64,000 nt of DNA. Origin: Opitutaceae bacterium. Its GTDB lineage: Bacteria; Verrucomicrobiota; Verrucomicrobiia; Opitutales; Opitutaceae. The notes beneath the pieces are model-generated. The model was not told the DNA's origin, ran no database searches, and saw only the letters and a list, made by a program, of their open reading frames with translations. The stretch spans positions 1-64,000 of the forward strand of contig JANQKV010000029.1 of NCBI GenBank assembly GCA_028280945.1, given 5' to 3'. The position numbers and the translations under genes were made by a program. This document shows positions 14,748 through 23,498 of this stretch, piece after piece (the first letter of the stretch is position 1; each line of letters opens with the position of its first letter).

Positions 14748-15113
14748 ATGAATACAGATTCCACCACATTCCTGGGAAAAAAGGTTAAGGTCGTGATTGA
14801 CCGACCGTTGGGCAGCGCCCACCCCCGGCACCCCGACATTCGTTACGCGGTGAACTACGGCCATATCCCGAATACGATGAGCGGCGATGGCATGGAGCTG
14901 GACGCCTACGTGCTGAACGAACCTTCCCCTCTGGAGACCTTTTCGGGGCGTTGCGTTGCTGTCCTTCGTAGAAAACGGGAGAACGACGATAAACTGATCG
15001 TGGTCCGGGATGGCACAACAGTAACCGACGCGCAGATTCGCGAACAAACCGACTTCCAGGAACAATTCTTTGAGTCCGAGATTTTCCGAACCCCCCCGCA
15101 GAACAGACATTGA
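14748..15113 (+). CDS. Family I inorganic pyrophosphatase-like protein
   Basis: A 121-residue protein related to short family I inorganic pyrophosphatases: FLGKKVKVVIDRPLGS, HPRHPDIRYAVNYGHI, DGMELDAYVL and a C-terminal EQTDFQEQFFES. The conserved NYG and the acidic GMELDAY segment fit the metal/PPi site, but the chain is shorter than classical PPases (about 175 residues). Similar short proteins are often annotated as pyrophosphatase without biochemical proof. The start is uncertain: ATG 14748, after GGAATT, was chosen over 14700, which overlaps the antitoxin stop. Confidence 0.7.
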   Translation: MNTDSTTFLGKKVKVVIDRPLGSAHPRHPDIRYAVNYGHIPNTMSGDGMELDAYVLNEPSPLETFSGRCVAVLRRKRENDDKLIVVRDGTTVTDAQIREQTDFQEQFFESEIFRTPPQNRH

Positions 15114-15147
15114 GGGATACGGTTCCATCCGCACACTCAGCAGCCGG

Positions 15148-15681
15148 ATGAAACTGCGAGCGTTCAGGGATCAGCCCAAAGCGGTGTTCAACCCGAAGTG
15201 CATCTCCTGCACCCAACCCGAGCACGACGACGGAATCATCGCGTTCACCGATCATTTCAAGGTCATCATTCATCCCAACCAGTCGAGTCTGGGAGCGGTT
15301 CTAGTTGCAGCCCGACGCCACGTGGCTCGCATTGCTGATTTCATCCCAGCAGAGTCCGCGGAGCTCGTTCCCCTGCTCGCAGCTCTGGAACCCGCCATGG
15401 AGCAGGCTTTCGGTGCGCCACTCGTGAACTTGGACTATCAGCGGAACTGGGCGTTTCGCACTACGAACCCCGACCCTCCCTTCAAGGACGGCAAACCCAA
15501 TCCACATGTACATTTTCACATCGTGCCCCGATACCCCAATCCCGTTGAGTTTCGCGGCATGCGATGGGAGGACAAACGCTTCGGGGAACCCTTTGTATGG
15601 GGCAAGGTCACCGTGCCCTCGGAGGTCCGTCTCGCCATCATCCACCGGATCCAAGGTCACCTGGACCTGGAGTTCGTTTAG
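15148..15681 (+). CDS. HIT family protein
   Basis: A 177-residue histidine-triad protein. The triad is HVHFHIVPRY (His120, His122, His124), within GKPNPHVHFHIV. A cysteine pair CISC near residues 18-21 and His26 may bind zinc, as in some HIT proteins. Members hydrolyse or transfer nucleotidyl groups, and the exact substrate is unknown. The ATG at 15148 was preferred over an upstream frame with no family similarity. The 3' end overlaps the end of the convergent exporter gene by 44 bases. Confidence 0.8.
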   Translation: MKLRAFRDQPKAVFNPKCISCTQPEHDDGIIAFTDHFKVIIHPNQSSLGAVLVAARRHVARIADFIPAESAELVPLLAALEPAMEQAFGAPLVNLDYQRNWAFRTTNPDPPFKDGKPNPHVHFHIVPRYPNPVEFRGMRWEDKRFGEPFVWGKVTVPSEVRLAIIHRIQGHLDLEFV

Positions 15682-18070
15682 CAGCCAGCAGCTCAGTGGC
15701 ATAAGCCGAAACCGCCTGGGGCTGAGATGAGGCCACCACCCGCTTTTCCGGACCAAAAGGTTTGGTCAACATGATGACGGCCGGAGTCACGAAGTAGTCG
15801 GCCAGCAGCGCACTCATGACGGCGATGATGGTGTAGAGTCCCACATGATGGTAGGCCAGCAATTGGCTGGGCAGAAACGCCGCAAACCCCAGGCAGATGA
15901 TGACCGAGGTCAGCAGCACGGCCTTGCCCACGGTCCGAAACGTGAGGCGATTTGCCTGCCGGTAGGAACCCGTCAGGTGATACTCGTGGCGGTAGTGGTT
16001 GATGAAGTGAATCGTATCGTCGACCGCAATGCCGATGATCATGGGCGCAACCATCATGGTCATCATGTGCAGGGGTGTATCCAGCAGCGCCATCACGCCC
16101 AGGGAGATGATCACCGGGGTGATATTGGGGATCACACCAATGAGGCCCAAACGCACGTTCCCAAACACGATCATCATCACCCCGGCGATGACCACCAGCG
16201 CCAGCAGGATGCTCCAGATTTGCCCAGATACAATGAAGTTGGCGGCGCGGGCGAAAACGGCGGCCGTGCCGGAAACGGACACCTCCGCTCCGGGAAACAA
16301 CTGCCCGGCCCGGAACCGCACAAAATTGATCTGTTTCTCGATGTCCTGGCTCGTGAAGCTGCGCAGCTCCACCTGAACGCGGGCGCGGCGATACTCGTAG
16401 TCGACCCAGTCTTCCGCCTCGGTGCCGCCGTTCATTTCGTAAAGCAGAAAGAGCTGCGACAACAGCGCCGGGTCTTCGGGAATCCGATACTGGCTTTCGT
16501 CACCTTCGTTTAACACCTTGTTCAGGTCCTTGATGATGCTGTTGACGGAGGTTGATCGCTTGTAGGTTTCGAACCGCTGCAGCTCGTTCTCCAGCCGTTC
16601 CACGGCCCGGAGATTCTCCGGGTTCTTCACCGCATCGGCCTCACCAAAGTCAATGGCCACCTCGTAACTGTAGAGTGACCCAATGCTGCGGGAGATGTGC
16701 AGGCCGTCGGCAATGTAGGGGACTTTTTCGCCAAACGTGCGTGTATAGTCCGTATTGACTTCAATGGACGGAATGAACGACGCGAACAGCAGGGTCACCG
16801 CGGCGTAGACGACCACGATGGTGATTTTCCACCGGGCAACAAACGCCCCCAGCTTCTCCAGCCCGTTCTCGATGGGTTGCCTGCGGTCGGCCTCCCCGCC
16901 GGCCTGCCGGTCCCGGCCAAACGACAATAATGCCGGAGTAAGCACAACCACCAACGGATAACAAATCAGCAGCAGGCCGGCCGACGTCAGGCCGGCAACC
17001 CGTATCGAAAGAATGGGCACAAACACAAACGAAAGCAGGCCAATGGCGGTGGTGATGGCCGTGAACAAGATCGGCCAGGCCGCCTGCTCCATGGCGTGGG
17101 CAATGGCCTCCCGGCGGGAGCCGCGGGCCAAAAACTGCTGGCGGAAAAAGGAGAGAACATGGACGTTGTAGCCCACGCTGAGCACCAGAACGAGCAGCAG
17201 CGGGATGATCAGCATGAGCTCCTGCACGGCGACGCCGATCCAGCCGTAAAAACCGAGCACCATGAGCATCGAAATCGCCGCGGTAAGGACGGGGGCGATG
17301 ACCGCCACGACGGATCGAAAGAACACCGCGAGCAGGATCATCATGAGCAGCACGGTGGTGCCCATGATCTTTTCCATCTCCGCGGAGGCCCACCGCATCT
17401 CGCCTTCCATCAGCACGGGCGTGCCGCCCATGGTGAGTTTAAAATCCGCATATTCGGGACGGGAGATGATCTCCCGGAGTTTCTCCGTTATTTTGATCTG
17501 ATACTCGAGATCCAGCGTCGCCTCCGCCTGCGGATAGGGCTTAAGCTCCAGCGCAATGACCGTCGCCCGGAAATCCTGCGAAAACAGGCGGCCCACCAGG
17601 TAAGGATTGGACAGGGCGCTTTGCCGAATCTCTTCGAGGACGAGGGGATCCGATGGAATCGGATCGGGGATCAGGTCATCGATTTCGATTCCGTCCTCCC
17701 TGCCCCACGTGAACTCAACATCCGTCAGGGAAAAGACGTCATCCGCCAGGGGAATCTCGCGCAACATCGCTTTGCCCAAGGCACGATTAACCGCAAGGGC
17801 ATCGGGATCAAAAACACCATCGGATTCGAGGAGAACCACCACGAACTCGTCGTTGCCGAATATCTCCTCAAAATCATGCTTGGCCAGCCGCAGGGGATCG
17901 TTTTCCAGCAGCATGGAATCGTTGGAATTCTCAAACTGCAGTTTGCCCACCCCCACGGCCAGCGCGGCGGTAATCACGGTGACGCCGGCTACAATGAGCC
18001 ATCGCGTCCGAATGATATAAGGAGTAAGTGATGCGAACCACTTGTTTATCTTGTTCAACTTGCCTGACAT
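15638..18070 (-). CDS. MMPL/RND family exporter
   Basis: An 810-residue inner-membrane RND-superfamily transporter of the MMPL type. It has one N-terminal helix (TRWLIVAGVTVITAALAV), a periplasmic domain, a block of five helices (about residues 235-365), a hydrophilic join, a second single helix near 410-430, a second periplasmic domain and a final helix block (about 630-770) that contains MIIGIAVDDTIHFINHYRHE. The duplicated layout and VDDTIH motif are typical of proton-driven lipid or sterol exporters. It is the last gene of the tetR-lolA-omp operon, nine bases after the porin-like gene, which points to transport of a hydrophobic compound across the envelope. Confidence 0.88.
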   Translation of the reverse strand: MSGKLNKINKWFASLTPYIIRTRWLIVAGVTVITAALAVGVGKLQFENSNDSMLLENDPLRLAKHDFEEIFGNDEFVVVLLESDGVFDPDALAVNRALGKAMLREIPLADDVFSLTDVEFTWGREDGIEIDDLIPDPIPSDPLVLEEIRQSALSNPYLVGRLFSQDFRATVIALELKPYPQAEATLDLEYQIKITEKLREIISRPEYADFKLTMGGTPVLMEGEMRWASAEMEKIMGTTVLLMMILLAVFFRSVVAVIAPVLTAAISMLMVLGFYGWIGVAVQELMLIIPLLLVLVLSVGYNVHVLSFFRQQFLARGSRREAIAHAMEQAAWPILFTAITTAIGLLSFVFVPILSIRVAGLTSAGLLLICYPLVVVLTPALLSFGRDRQAGGEADRRQPIENGLEKLGAFVARWKITIVVVYAAVTLLFASFIPSIEVNTDYTRTFGEKVPYIADGLHISRSIGSLYSYEVAIDFGEADAVKNPENLRAVERLENELQRFETYKRSTSVNSIIKDLNKVLNEGDESQYRIPEDPALLSQLFLLYEMNGGTEAEDWVDYEYRRARVQVELRSFTSQDIEKQINFVRFRAGQLFPGAEVSVSGTAAVFARAANFIVSGQIWSILLALVVIAGVMMIVFGNVRLGLIGVIPNITPVIISLGVMALLDTPLHMMTMMVAPMIIGIAVDDTIHFINHYRHEYHLTGSYRQANRLTFRTVGKAVLLTSVIICLGFAAFLPSQLLAYHHVGLYTIIAVMSALLADYFVTPAVIMLTKPFGPEKRVVASSQPQAVSAYATELLAAKRTPGPGDLGSGG

Positions 18071-18079
18071 TTTACTGAC

Positions 18080-19288
18080 CTAGAAACTGTATTTAAATTT
18101 TACCCAGAGCTGGTCGTTCTCGGAGAACGCCCCGAATGAGCCCTCGTCCCCCGTAAATACATCCACCCCCGCCAGCACGCGGGTGGAGTCGCTGAGGGCG
18201 TAATCAAAGCTGAGCCGCGTGAAGGTGTCGCCCTCTTCAAGGCCAACGAAGGAGAAGCTGCTCACCCGCAGGGTCTCCCGAAAAAAGTCCTTCTCGATAC
18301 TGAGCGTCAGCATGCGGTTGTGCTCCGGCAGGGGCAGGCCGGGACGATGATCGAGCACTTGGGAATCGGTAAGCTGGAGAGCGACCGTGAGCCCCGAATC
18401 CAGGCTCCAATCGACACCCGCCACCCATTTCAATTGATCATGGTCCGACCGTTCGATGCCGGTTGCCGAGAGGGTTTCAAACGTGCTGCCGGTGTAGACC
18501 GCCACTTCCCCCCGGAAAACAAAATCCCCCGTGGGCACGGAAAGACCACCGCCATAAATCGACTGGCGCTGGTATTCGAAACCCAGGACCGGAGCACTCG
18601 TGCCCGACGCCGTGTAGGTGGGCACGGGTTCATCCGTCCAGGTCCTCAAGGCCACGAACGACAAATCGCCCCAGCCGAGGTAATAGCTCAGGCGCGCGCC
18701 ATATTCCGCGTTCTCCAGCGAGTCCTCCGGTTCGATGGGAGCAGGCCCTGGCGACGGCAGGGCTGAAGGGAAGGCCCACGGCGACCCCGGCGGGGCGAAG
18801 CTGGCCGGCTCAAAATCGGGCAGGACAATCAACTCCAGGTTCCAGTCATCCTGCAGCCGGCGCCAGCGCACGGCTTCCACTCCCTTGCGCAGGTCATCAA
18901 AATCCCGGGCGAGGAACTCACGATAGTCCCACGGACTCACGGCATCCAGTATCTGCAAGCCCTCAGTTTCTCCCCAGATGATGATCTGTTTGCCCACGCG
19001 CAGATCCCAACCGGCGCTGAAATAGTCGAAGTAGACCTCCCGCAGATTCAGTTCATCATAGTCATCGAGGACACCGTTGTGCTCCAGATCGACGGAAGCG
19101 AAGCCGGCGGAATCATCACCATGCCACCGTCCGTCCAGCCGCAGTCGGGTCCACGAACTCAACAGGTCGGCCGAATCGTCAATTTGAGCGGCATGATAGC
19201 TGTCGATGAAACCGTGGAATCCAAAGTCGCTCTGAGCGATCACCGGTGAAGTGATCAGCAGCATCGCCAACACGCACCGCAACATCAT
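18080..19288 (-). CDS. DUF1302-like outer-membrane beta-barrel protein
   Basis: A 402-residue protein with a signal peptide (MMLRCVLAMLLITSPVIAQS) and many alternating beta strands that end in ...LWVKFKYSF, the terminal-Phe signature of outer-membrane barrels. The early block LREVYFDYFSAGWDLRVGKQIIIWGE resembles DUF1302/alginate-export-like porins. It overlaps the upstream LolA-like gene by four bases (ATGA) and is translated with it. Its position between a LolA-like periplasmic protein and an MMPL exporter suggests it is the outer-membrane part of that system. Confidence 0.78.
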   Translation of the reverse strand: MMLRCVLAMLLITSPVIAQSDFGFHGFIDSYHAAQIDDSADLLSSWTRLRLDGRWHGDDSAGFASVDLEHNGVLDDYDELNLREVYFDYFSAGWDLRVGKQIIIWGETEGLQILDAVSPWDYREFLARDFDDLRKGVEAVRWRRLQDDWNLELIVLPDFEPASFAPPGSPWAFPSALPSPGPAPIEPEDSLENAEYGARLSYYLGWGDLSFVALRTWTDEPVPTYTASGTSAPVLGFEYQRQSIYGGGLSVPTGDFVFRGEVAVYTGSTFETLSATGIERSDHDQLKWVAGVDWSLDSGLTVALQLTDSQVLDHRPGLPLPEHNRMLTLSIEKDFFRETLRVSSFSFVGLEEGDTFTRLSFDYALSDSTRVLAGVDVFTGDEGSFGAFSENDQLWVKFKYSF

Positions 19289-20058
19289 CGGATTCTCCCG
19301 CGTTCCAGCGTGCTGACCCGGAAGATGCCGTCCCCCAGTCCCTGATCATAGGCGATATCGAGCTGCTCAATGAAGGTCCGGTGGTTGTCCTGCACATTCT
19401 CCATCGTCATATCGAGCACGGTCCAATAGCCGTCGATCTGCCGAACCTCCCCGGTCTCCAGTGTTTTGAGCAGCTCACCGGAGCGGTCATAGAACTCGGT
19501 TTTCATTTCGACGTAGGAGTCCCGCCGAAGCCAGGTGATGAACCGGCTGTAGGTATCGTCCTCATCGATCGGTGTGCTCTCGATTACCCAAACCGGATGG
19601 CCGTCGATCGACTCTTCGCGCAGCAGCACGTGGGTATCGTCTTCGAGTTTGCGACCTCCCCAATCGTCGTAAGTGAAGTCGGATCCCATGAAACTGTCGC
19701 CGTCCGACGAGCCACTGATCCGTTTGCTTTTCTTCAAGGCGGGCAGGTAGAGCCAGCGGTCATCCTCCTTGCCCGGCTCATCGTATTCGTGTTGCAGGAA
19801 CCCGGTGCCGCGAACGTCCGAGGGGGTCTCGAAAAACGTGAGCGAGCGGGTTCCGCCGGGATCATCCTTGCTGAAGACCGCCATCTCCCGCACCCGCTGG
19901 CTGCCACGGTGATTGATGAGCGTCATGCGCAGCGTGCCCTGAAAGTCGTCGCCGTCGGGGCGATCATAAAATTGGCGCATGATCTCCGTGGCGTCCTGCG
20001 CCAATACCGGCAAGGGCGCCACAATGATCAGCATTAAAAACATGCGTAGGGATTTCAT
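19285..20058 (-). CDS. LolA-like outer-membrane lipoprotein-sorting family protein
   Basis: A 257-residue periplasmic protein with signal peptide MKSLRMFLMLIIVAPLPVLA. Blocks such as FQGTLRMTLINHRGSQRVREM, DDRWLYLPALKKSKRISGS and DSFMGSDFTYDDWG are typical of the LolA-like sorting-protein family that is usually encoded beside MMPL/RND transporters. These proteins form a half-open beta barrel and carry lipids. It is not the housekeeping LolA. A GAACTTTGTTC palindrome lies 18 bases upstream of the start and may be the TetR operator. Confidence 0.85.
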   Translation of the reverse strand: MKSLRMFLMLIIVAPLPVLAQDATEIMRQFYDRPDGDDFQGTLRMTLINHRGSQRVREMAVFSKDDPGGTRSLTFFETPSDVRGTGFLQHEYDEPGKEDDRWLYLPALKKSKRISGSSDGDSFMGSDFTYDDWGGRKLEDDTHVLLREESIDGHPVWVIESTPIDEDDTYSRFITWLRRDSYVEMKTEFYDRSGELLKTLETGEVRQIDGYWTVLDMTMENVQDNHRTFIEQLDIAYDQGLGDGIFRVSTLERGRIR

Positions 20059-20075
20059 GATTATACAGTAAATAT

Positions 20076-20086
20076 GAACTTTGTTC
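20076..20086. promoter_or_regulatory. Candidate TetR operator, GAACTTTGTTC
   Basis: A GAAC-N3-GTTC inverted repeat, embedded in TATGAACTTTGTTCGTTTTT. It matches the site at 20796-20806 over nearly 20 bases. It lies between tetR and the lolA-like gene. Confidence 0.55.
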
Positions 20087-20106
20087 GTTTTTGGGTTAAA
20101 AAAATA

Positions 20107-20730
20107 TCAGCCCTCTCTCTTCATCAAAGCCAAGAGTCCATTGTAGTAGAACAGGAGCATCTCCTCGGTCTGGCCCTGCATCTCGTCGTGGCTCTTATCC
20201 AGCCGGAGCATTTCCAGTATGCTGTCCAGGAAGTAGCGATTGAGCGTCCCGAAAAAAAACTCGGACGGGACATAAGAGTATTTTCCGGCGGAAAACCTGA
20301 CTACTTCGCCAATAATGCGAGCGAATACCCGCTGGGATTCGCTGATGAGTTCGTCCCGCAGATTTTCCAGACTCGAGCCCTGACCTTTGAAGACAATGAG
20401 GCGGACGTTTTCGCGATTCTGATGCACAAAATCCACGATCGCCATGAGGGTCCGCCGTTCGTCCTCGAGTGAGTATTCGGGTTTTGCCGCGGTGGGACTC
20501 CAGCCCCGAATAAACATCATGCCGGTTTCGATGGCATCCAGGGTTTCGGCCACCACTGCCCGGAACAGCTCGTCTTTGTTTTTGAAGTAATTGTAGATGT
20601 TTCCCGGCTTCTGGTCGGCGCGTTCCGCGATCTGGCGCAGGTTCGCTCCGCGGAATCCATAAAGACTGAATTCACTCCGGGCGGAATCGAGAATCGCTTG
20701 CCTGACTTCTTCTTTTTTGAACTGTGCCAT
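20107..20730 (-). CDS. TetR/AcrR family transcriptional regulator
   Basis: A 207-residue TetR regulator. The N-terminal helix-turn-helix is ILDSARSEFSLYGFRGANLR, then QIAERADQKPGNIYNYFKNK. The C-terminal ligand domain is all-helical. It is the first gene of the operon with the LolA-like, porin-like and MMPL genes. Related palindromes upstream of tetR and in front of lolA suggest autoregulation and repression of the exporter until a ligand, perhaps the exported lipid, binds. Confidence 0.9.
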   Translation of the reverse strand: MAQFKKEEVRQAILDSARSEFSLYGFRGANLRQIAERADQKPGNIYNYFKNKDELFRAVVAETLDAIETGMMFIRGWSPTAAKPEYSLEDERRTLMAIVDFVHQNRENVRLIVFKGQGSSLENLRDELISESQRVFARIIGEVVRFSAGKYSYVPSEFFFGTLNRYFLDSILEMLRLDKSHDEMQGQTEEMLLFYYNGLLALMKREG

Positions 20731-20743
20731 CGCTTATTCCTGA

Positions 20744-20754
20744 ACGTTGTTCTT
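20744..20754. promoter_or_regulatory. Candidate TetR operator, GAACGTTGTTC
   Basis: A GAAC-N3-GTTC palindrome fourteen bases upstream of the tetR start. The flanks differ from the other two sites. Confidence 0.45.
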
Positions 20755-20795
20755 TTATCCATTTGCCTAAAAACCGGCTTCGTCAAGATATTTAT

Positions 20796-20806
20796 GAACA
20801 TTGTTC
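20796..20806. promoter_or_regulatory. Candidate TetR operator, GAACATTGTTC
   Basis: A GAAC-N3-GTTC palindrome in TATGAACATTGTTCGTTTTT, which shares its flanks with 20076-20086. It lies 66 bases upstream of tetR. Confidence 0.55.
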
Positions 20807-20917
20807 GTTTTTTTGAGAAGGTGAGCCAAATTCAAAACGCATCTCCCGTGGCCCAAAGCCAAATCCATCCTTGTTAAAACTTGATGACATCCAATTTGAT
20901 GCCATTTTGGTGCCATT

Positions 20918-21154
20918 ATGAACATCACGCTCAAAGACGTCCCGGAAGAGCTGCATTCCCGCTTGAAGCACGCCGCCGATCAGTCCGGGCGGAGCCTCAA
21001 CAAGTTCATTCTTGTTGAACTCGAACAGGCATTCTCCCCCCGGCTCTCGAGTCGCCCTGCCCTCATCAAACGGATCAGGTCCCGACGTGACCGGATGGAG
21101 CCGTTTGTGACCGATTCCTCTCTCCGCAACGCCATCGAACAAGGCCGGGAGTGA
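20918..21154 (+). CDS. FitA-like ribbon-helix-helix antitoxin
   Basis: A 78-residue antitoxin with the N-terminal RHH motif MNITLKDVPEELHSRLKHAA, then DQSGRSLNKFILVELEQ, typical of FitA/VapB-type antitoxins. The C-terminal tail (PFVTDSSLRNAIEQGRE) would wrap the toxin. It overlaps the PIN gene by four bases (GTGA), the standard arrangement. Confidence 0.85.
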   Translation: MNITLKDVPEELHSRLKHAADQSGRSLNKFILVELEQAFSPRLSSRPALIKRIRSRRDRMEPFVTDSSLRNAIEQGRE

Positions 21155-21540
21155 TTGTCGTAGACACCAACATCATCACCTACTTCCTGCTCCCGGGAGA
21201 GCGGACTCCATCCGTCAACAAACTCTACGAGCGGGACCCGGAGTGGATCGCTCCCCGCCTCTGGGTCGACGAATTTCTCAACGTGTTGGCCACCTACGAG
21301 CGGCTCGGCCGGTTCGACGGCGAACAGTCCAATGCGATCCTCGCCGATGCCCTGGCCTTGATGGAGGGTCGGACTTTTGAAATCCCACCCAGCCGCGTCT
21401 TGTCAGTCGCCCGTCGCACAGCGTGCAGCGCTTACGACAGCCAATACATCGCCCTTGCCGAGGACAAAGGCCTGAAACTGCTGACCTGCGACAAAAAGGT
21501 GCTTCAAAGCTGCCCCGACCTCGCCGAGGAACCCGCGTAA
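21151..21540 (+). CDS. VapC-type PIN domain ribonuclease toxin
   Basis: A 129-residue PIN-domain toxin. The four acidic metal-binding residues are visible: Asp5 (VVDTN), Glu41 (DEFLNV), Asp96 (AYDSQYIALAE) and Asp114 (TCDKKV). VapC toxins cleave specific tRNA or rRNA and are held inactive by the antitoxin. The GTG start at 21151 overlaps the antitoxin stop. All active-site residues are intact, so the pair is likely functional. Confidence 0.87.
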   Translation: MIVVDTNIITYFLLPGERTPSVNKLYERDPEWIAPRLWVDEFLNVLATYERLGRFDGEQSNAILADALALMEGRTFEIPPSRVLSVARRTACSAYDSQYIALAEDKGLKLLTCDKKVLQSCPDLAEEPA

Positions 21541-21607
21541 GACCGCGGACACAAAGCTTCTCGCGGAGGCTGGACTCGAATCGTTGGTCAGCCGCGAAAA
21601 CGGAAGC

Positions 21608-22660
21608 TCAAACCACCTCTCCCGGAGACGAGGTGCCTCCAAAGTGGCTTTCTTGATACTGCTCCCGGGTGGCCCAGATGCCCTCCACGTTGAGGCAATG
21701 CTGGGTGGTCGGAATGCCAAACTCTCCCCGTGACAACTGATCCACCACCAGATGCACGGCCATCCGCCCGACATCCCACTGGATCTGATCGAATCCACCT
21801 TCGACTTCCTGTTCCGGAAACCAATCGTAGGAGAACAACGGAATCTCCGCTCCCATGCCTTTCAGCACCTTGGTCGTATGATTGACGTCGAGGGAGAGAA
21901 TCGAATCGGGCTTTTGTTCGCGGATCCATTTCTCCGTGGCACCGGGAGGTTCTTCCCGGTCAATAAAGTGAATGGGCAACCGGTTCGCGGCCGGGACGGA
22001 GAGCAGGCCGCCGTAGGCACCGCTGGAAAACCCCCAGTCCAACAACCCATCCGTGGTGCGAGAAATCACAATGCCGGGACGCTTGTAACCCATGTTCATG
22101 ATTTCCTGGATCGAGATGCGACCTGCCGCCAGCAGATCGGACTTGGCCGCATGAAAAGGCACGTGCGGAAACCGGATCCCTGCCACTGCACACGTAAACT
22201 CGGTCCCGATCTCCAGGATTTCGATGGGCAGTGGCGGCGTGATGGTGCCCACAAATACAATTCCCTTGATCCCCCGCGCATGGAGCACCCCTTTGAGTCG
22301 CCGGGCAGTCAGGGGCGACTCCCACAGATTGAAGACGTCGACCTGGAATCCCAGCTCCTCGGCCCGCGCGGTCGCACTTCGCAGATGCATGGGCGAAGCA
22401 CTCCGGACCTCCAGGTCCTCAGGCGGTATATTGATGATCACCGCCAGGGTCGGGGCCTGTTGAGCGGCCATCGTTCGCCGCACCGACGCCATTTGCAGAT
22501 TAAGCTCGGCATTCGGCCGCCAGCCCAGTTCCTCGGCCACCTCCAGCACCCGCCGCCGGGTCTCGGGCGAAATATCCGGGCTGTTGCGCAGCGCATAGGA
22601 AACGGCTGACCGGCTGCAGCCGACTCGCTCGGCAATCTGACGCAAAGTAACCTTACCCAT
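21608..22660 (-). CDS. LacI family transcriptional regulator
   Basis: A 350-residue LacI-type regulator. The N-terminal HTH is VTLRQIAERVGCSRSAVSYA, followed by a hinge region and a periplasmic-binding-protein-like sensor domain. It is closely similar throughout to the LacI protein of 46572-47624, including the C-terminal QHCLNVEGIWATREQYQESHF, so the two are paralogues. ATG 22660 was chosen because MGKVTLRQIAER is the standard LacI start. It is divergent from the symporter gene downstream of the repeats, which it may control (inference). Confidence 0.88.
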   Translation of the reverse strand: MGKVTLRQIAERVGCSRSAVSYALRNSPDISPETRRRVLEVAEELGWRPNAELNLQMASVRRTMAAQQAPTLAVIINIPPEDLEVRSASPMHLRSATARAEELGFQVDVFNLWESPLTARRLKGVLHARGIKGIVFVGTITPPLPIEILEIGTEFTCAVAGIRFPHVPFHAAKSDLLAAGRISIQEIMNMGYKRPGIVISRTTDGLLDWGFSSGAYGGLLSVPAANRLPIHFIDREEPPGATEKWIREQKPDSILSLDVNHTTKVLKGMGAEIPLFSYDWFPEQEVEGGFDQIQWDVGRMAVHLVVDQLSRGEFGIPTTQHCLNVEGIWATREQYQESHFGGTSSPGEVV

Positions 22661-23284
22661 TCGGCAAAGGTGGAATGGATTGGTCTGGGCACCGGCCGGC
22701 GAGGGGATTTGGTTGGGGGGAAAACCGCATCTCGGCAAGAAGCCTACTAAGGTCAGCGCGAGACTTTATCGGCCGGAAAATCGATGTCGCGGATAAAATC
22801 AACTCTCAGGCAACGGAGGATTTGAACGTAAAGACGGTCCCAACCTCGGCGAGGAGTGGCCGGCGGAATACACCCAAAACGTCCGTCGCGTCCCCCCCAG
22901 CAACCTACCGCATCGTTCTCTTTATCCTTATCTTTCTCTTTCGTCAGGATCCACCGGTCAGCGCGGAGGGAAGGAAGAAAGATAAAGAGCACGAGAAAGA
23001 GTCTTCCAAATGTCCGTTGCTCCTGCCCCAGCCTTTTTGACCGCAGATCACTCAGATTAACCCAGATCAATTCCAACCCGTCCTCGTCAGCTTAAGCCCC
23101 GTTACCGTGCGTCAGCCATCTGAGTCCATCCGCGTAATCTGCGGTTCCACCCCCATCCTGCCTCACCGCTCCCTATCTTTCTCTTTCGTCAGGATCCACC
23201 GGTCAGCGCGGGGAGAAGGAAGAAAGATAAAGAGCACGAGAAAGAGTCTTCCAAATGTCCGTTGCCCCTGCCCCAGCCTTTTTG

Positions 23285-23390
23285 ACCGCAGATTACTCAG
23301 ATTAACCCAGATCAATTCCAACCCGTCCTCGTCAGCTTAAGCCCCGTTACCGTGCGCCAGCCTTCCGAGTCCATCCGCGTAATCTGCGGT
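23285..23390. repeat. Inverted repeat ACCGCAGATTAC/GTAATCTGCGGT inside the tandem unit
   Basis: A perfect 12-base inverted repeat with a spacer of about 80 bases. The previous unit has the same pair with one mismatch (23039-23145). Sequences beginning ACCGCAGATTA are widespread interspersed elements in bacterial genomes. Confidence 0.6.
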
Positions 23391-23413
23391 TCCACCCCCA
23401 TCCTGCCTCACCG

Positions 23414-23489
23414 CTCTTTCTCCTTATCTTTCATCAGGGCGCCCTGTTCGGCGCGGGAGAAACAGAAAGATTAAGAGAAGGAGAAAGAG
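23414..23489 (+). promoter_or_regulatory. Leader hairpin that pairs the Shine-Dalgarno of the symporter gene
   Basis: The left arm 23414-23432 (CTCTTTCTCCTTATCTTTC) is complementary to 23465-23489 apart from a six-base bulge. The AAGGAG at 23478-23483, the only good Shine-Dalgarno before ATG 23499, pairs with CTCCTT at 23420-23425. The spacing to the ATG is long (15 bases). Confidence 0.5.
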
Positions 23490-23498
23490 TCTGTTAAG

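Noticed and set aside
14372..14839. Open frame on the minus strand across the antitoxin and pyrophosphatase genes
   Set aside because: It overlaps two supported + strand genes and shows no family motif that I recognise.
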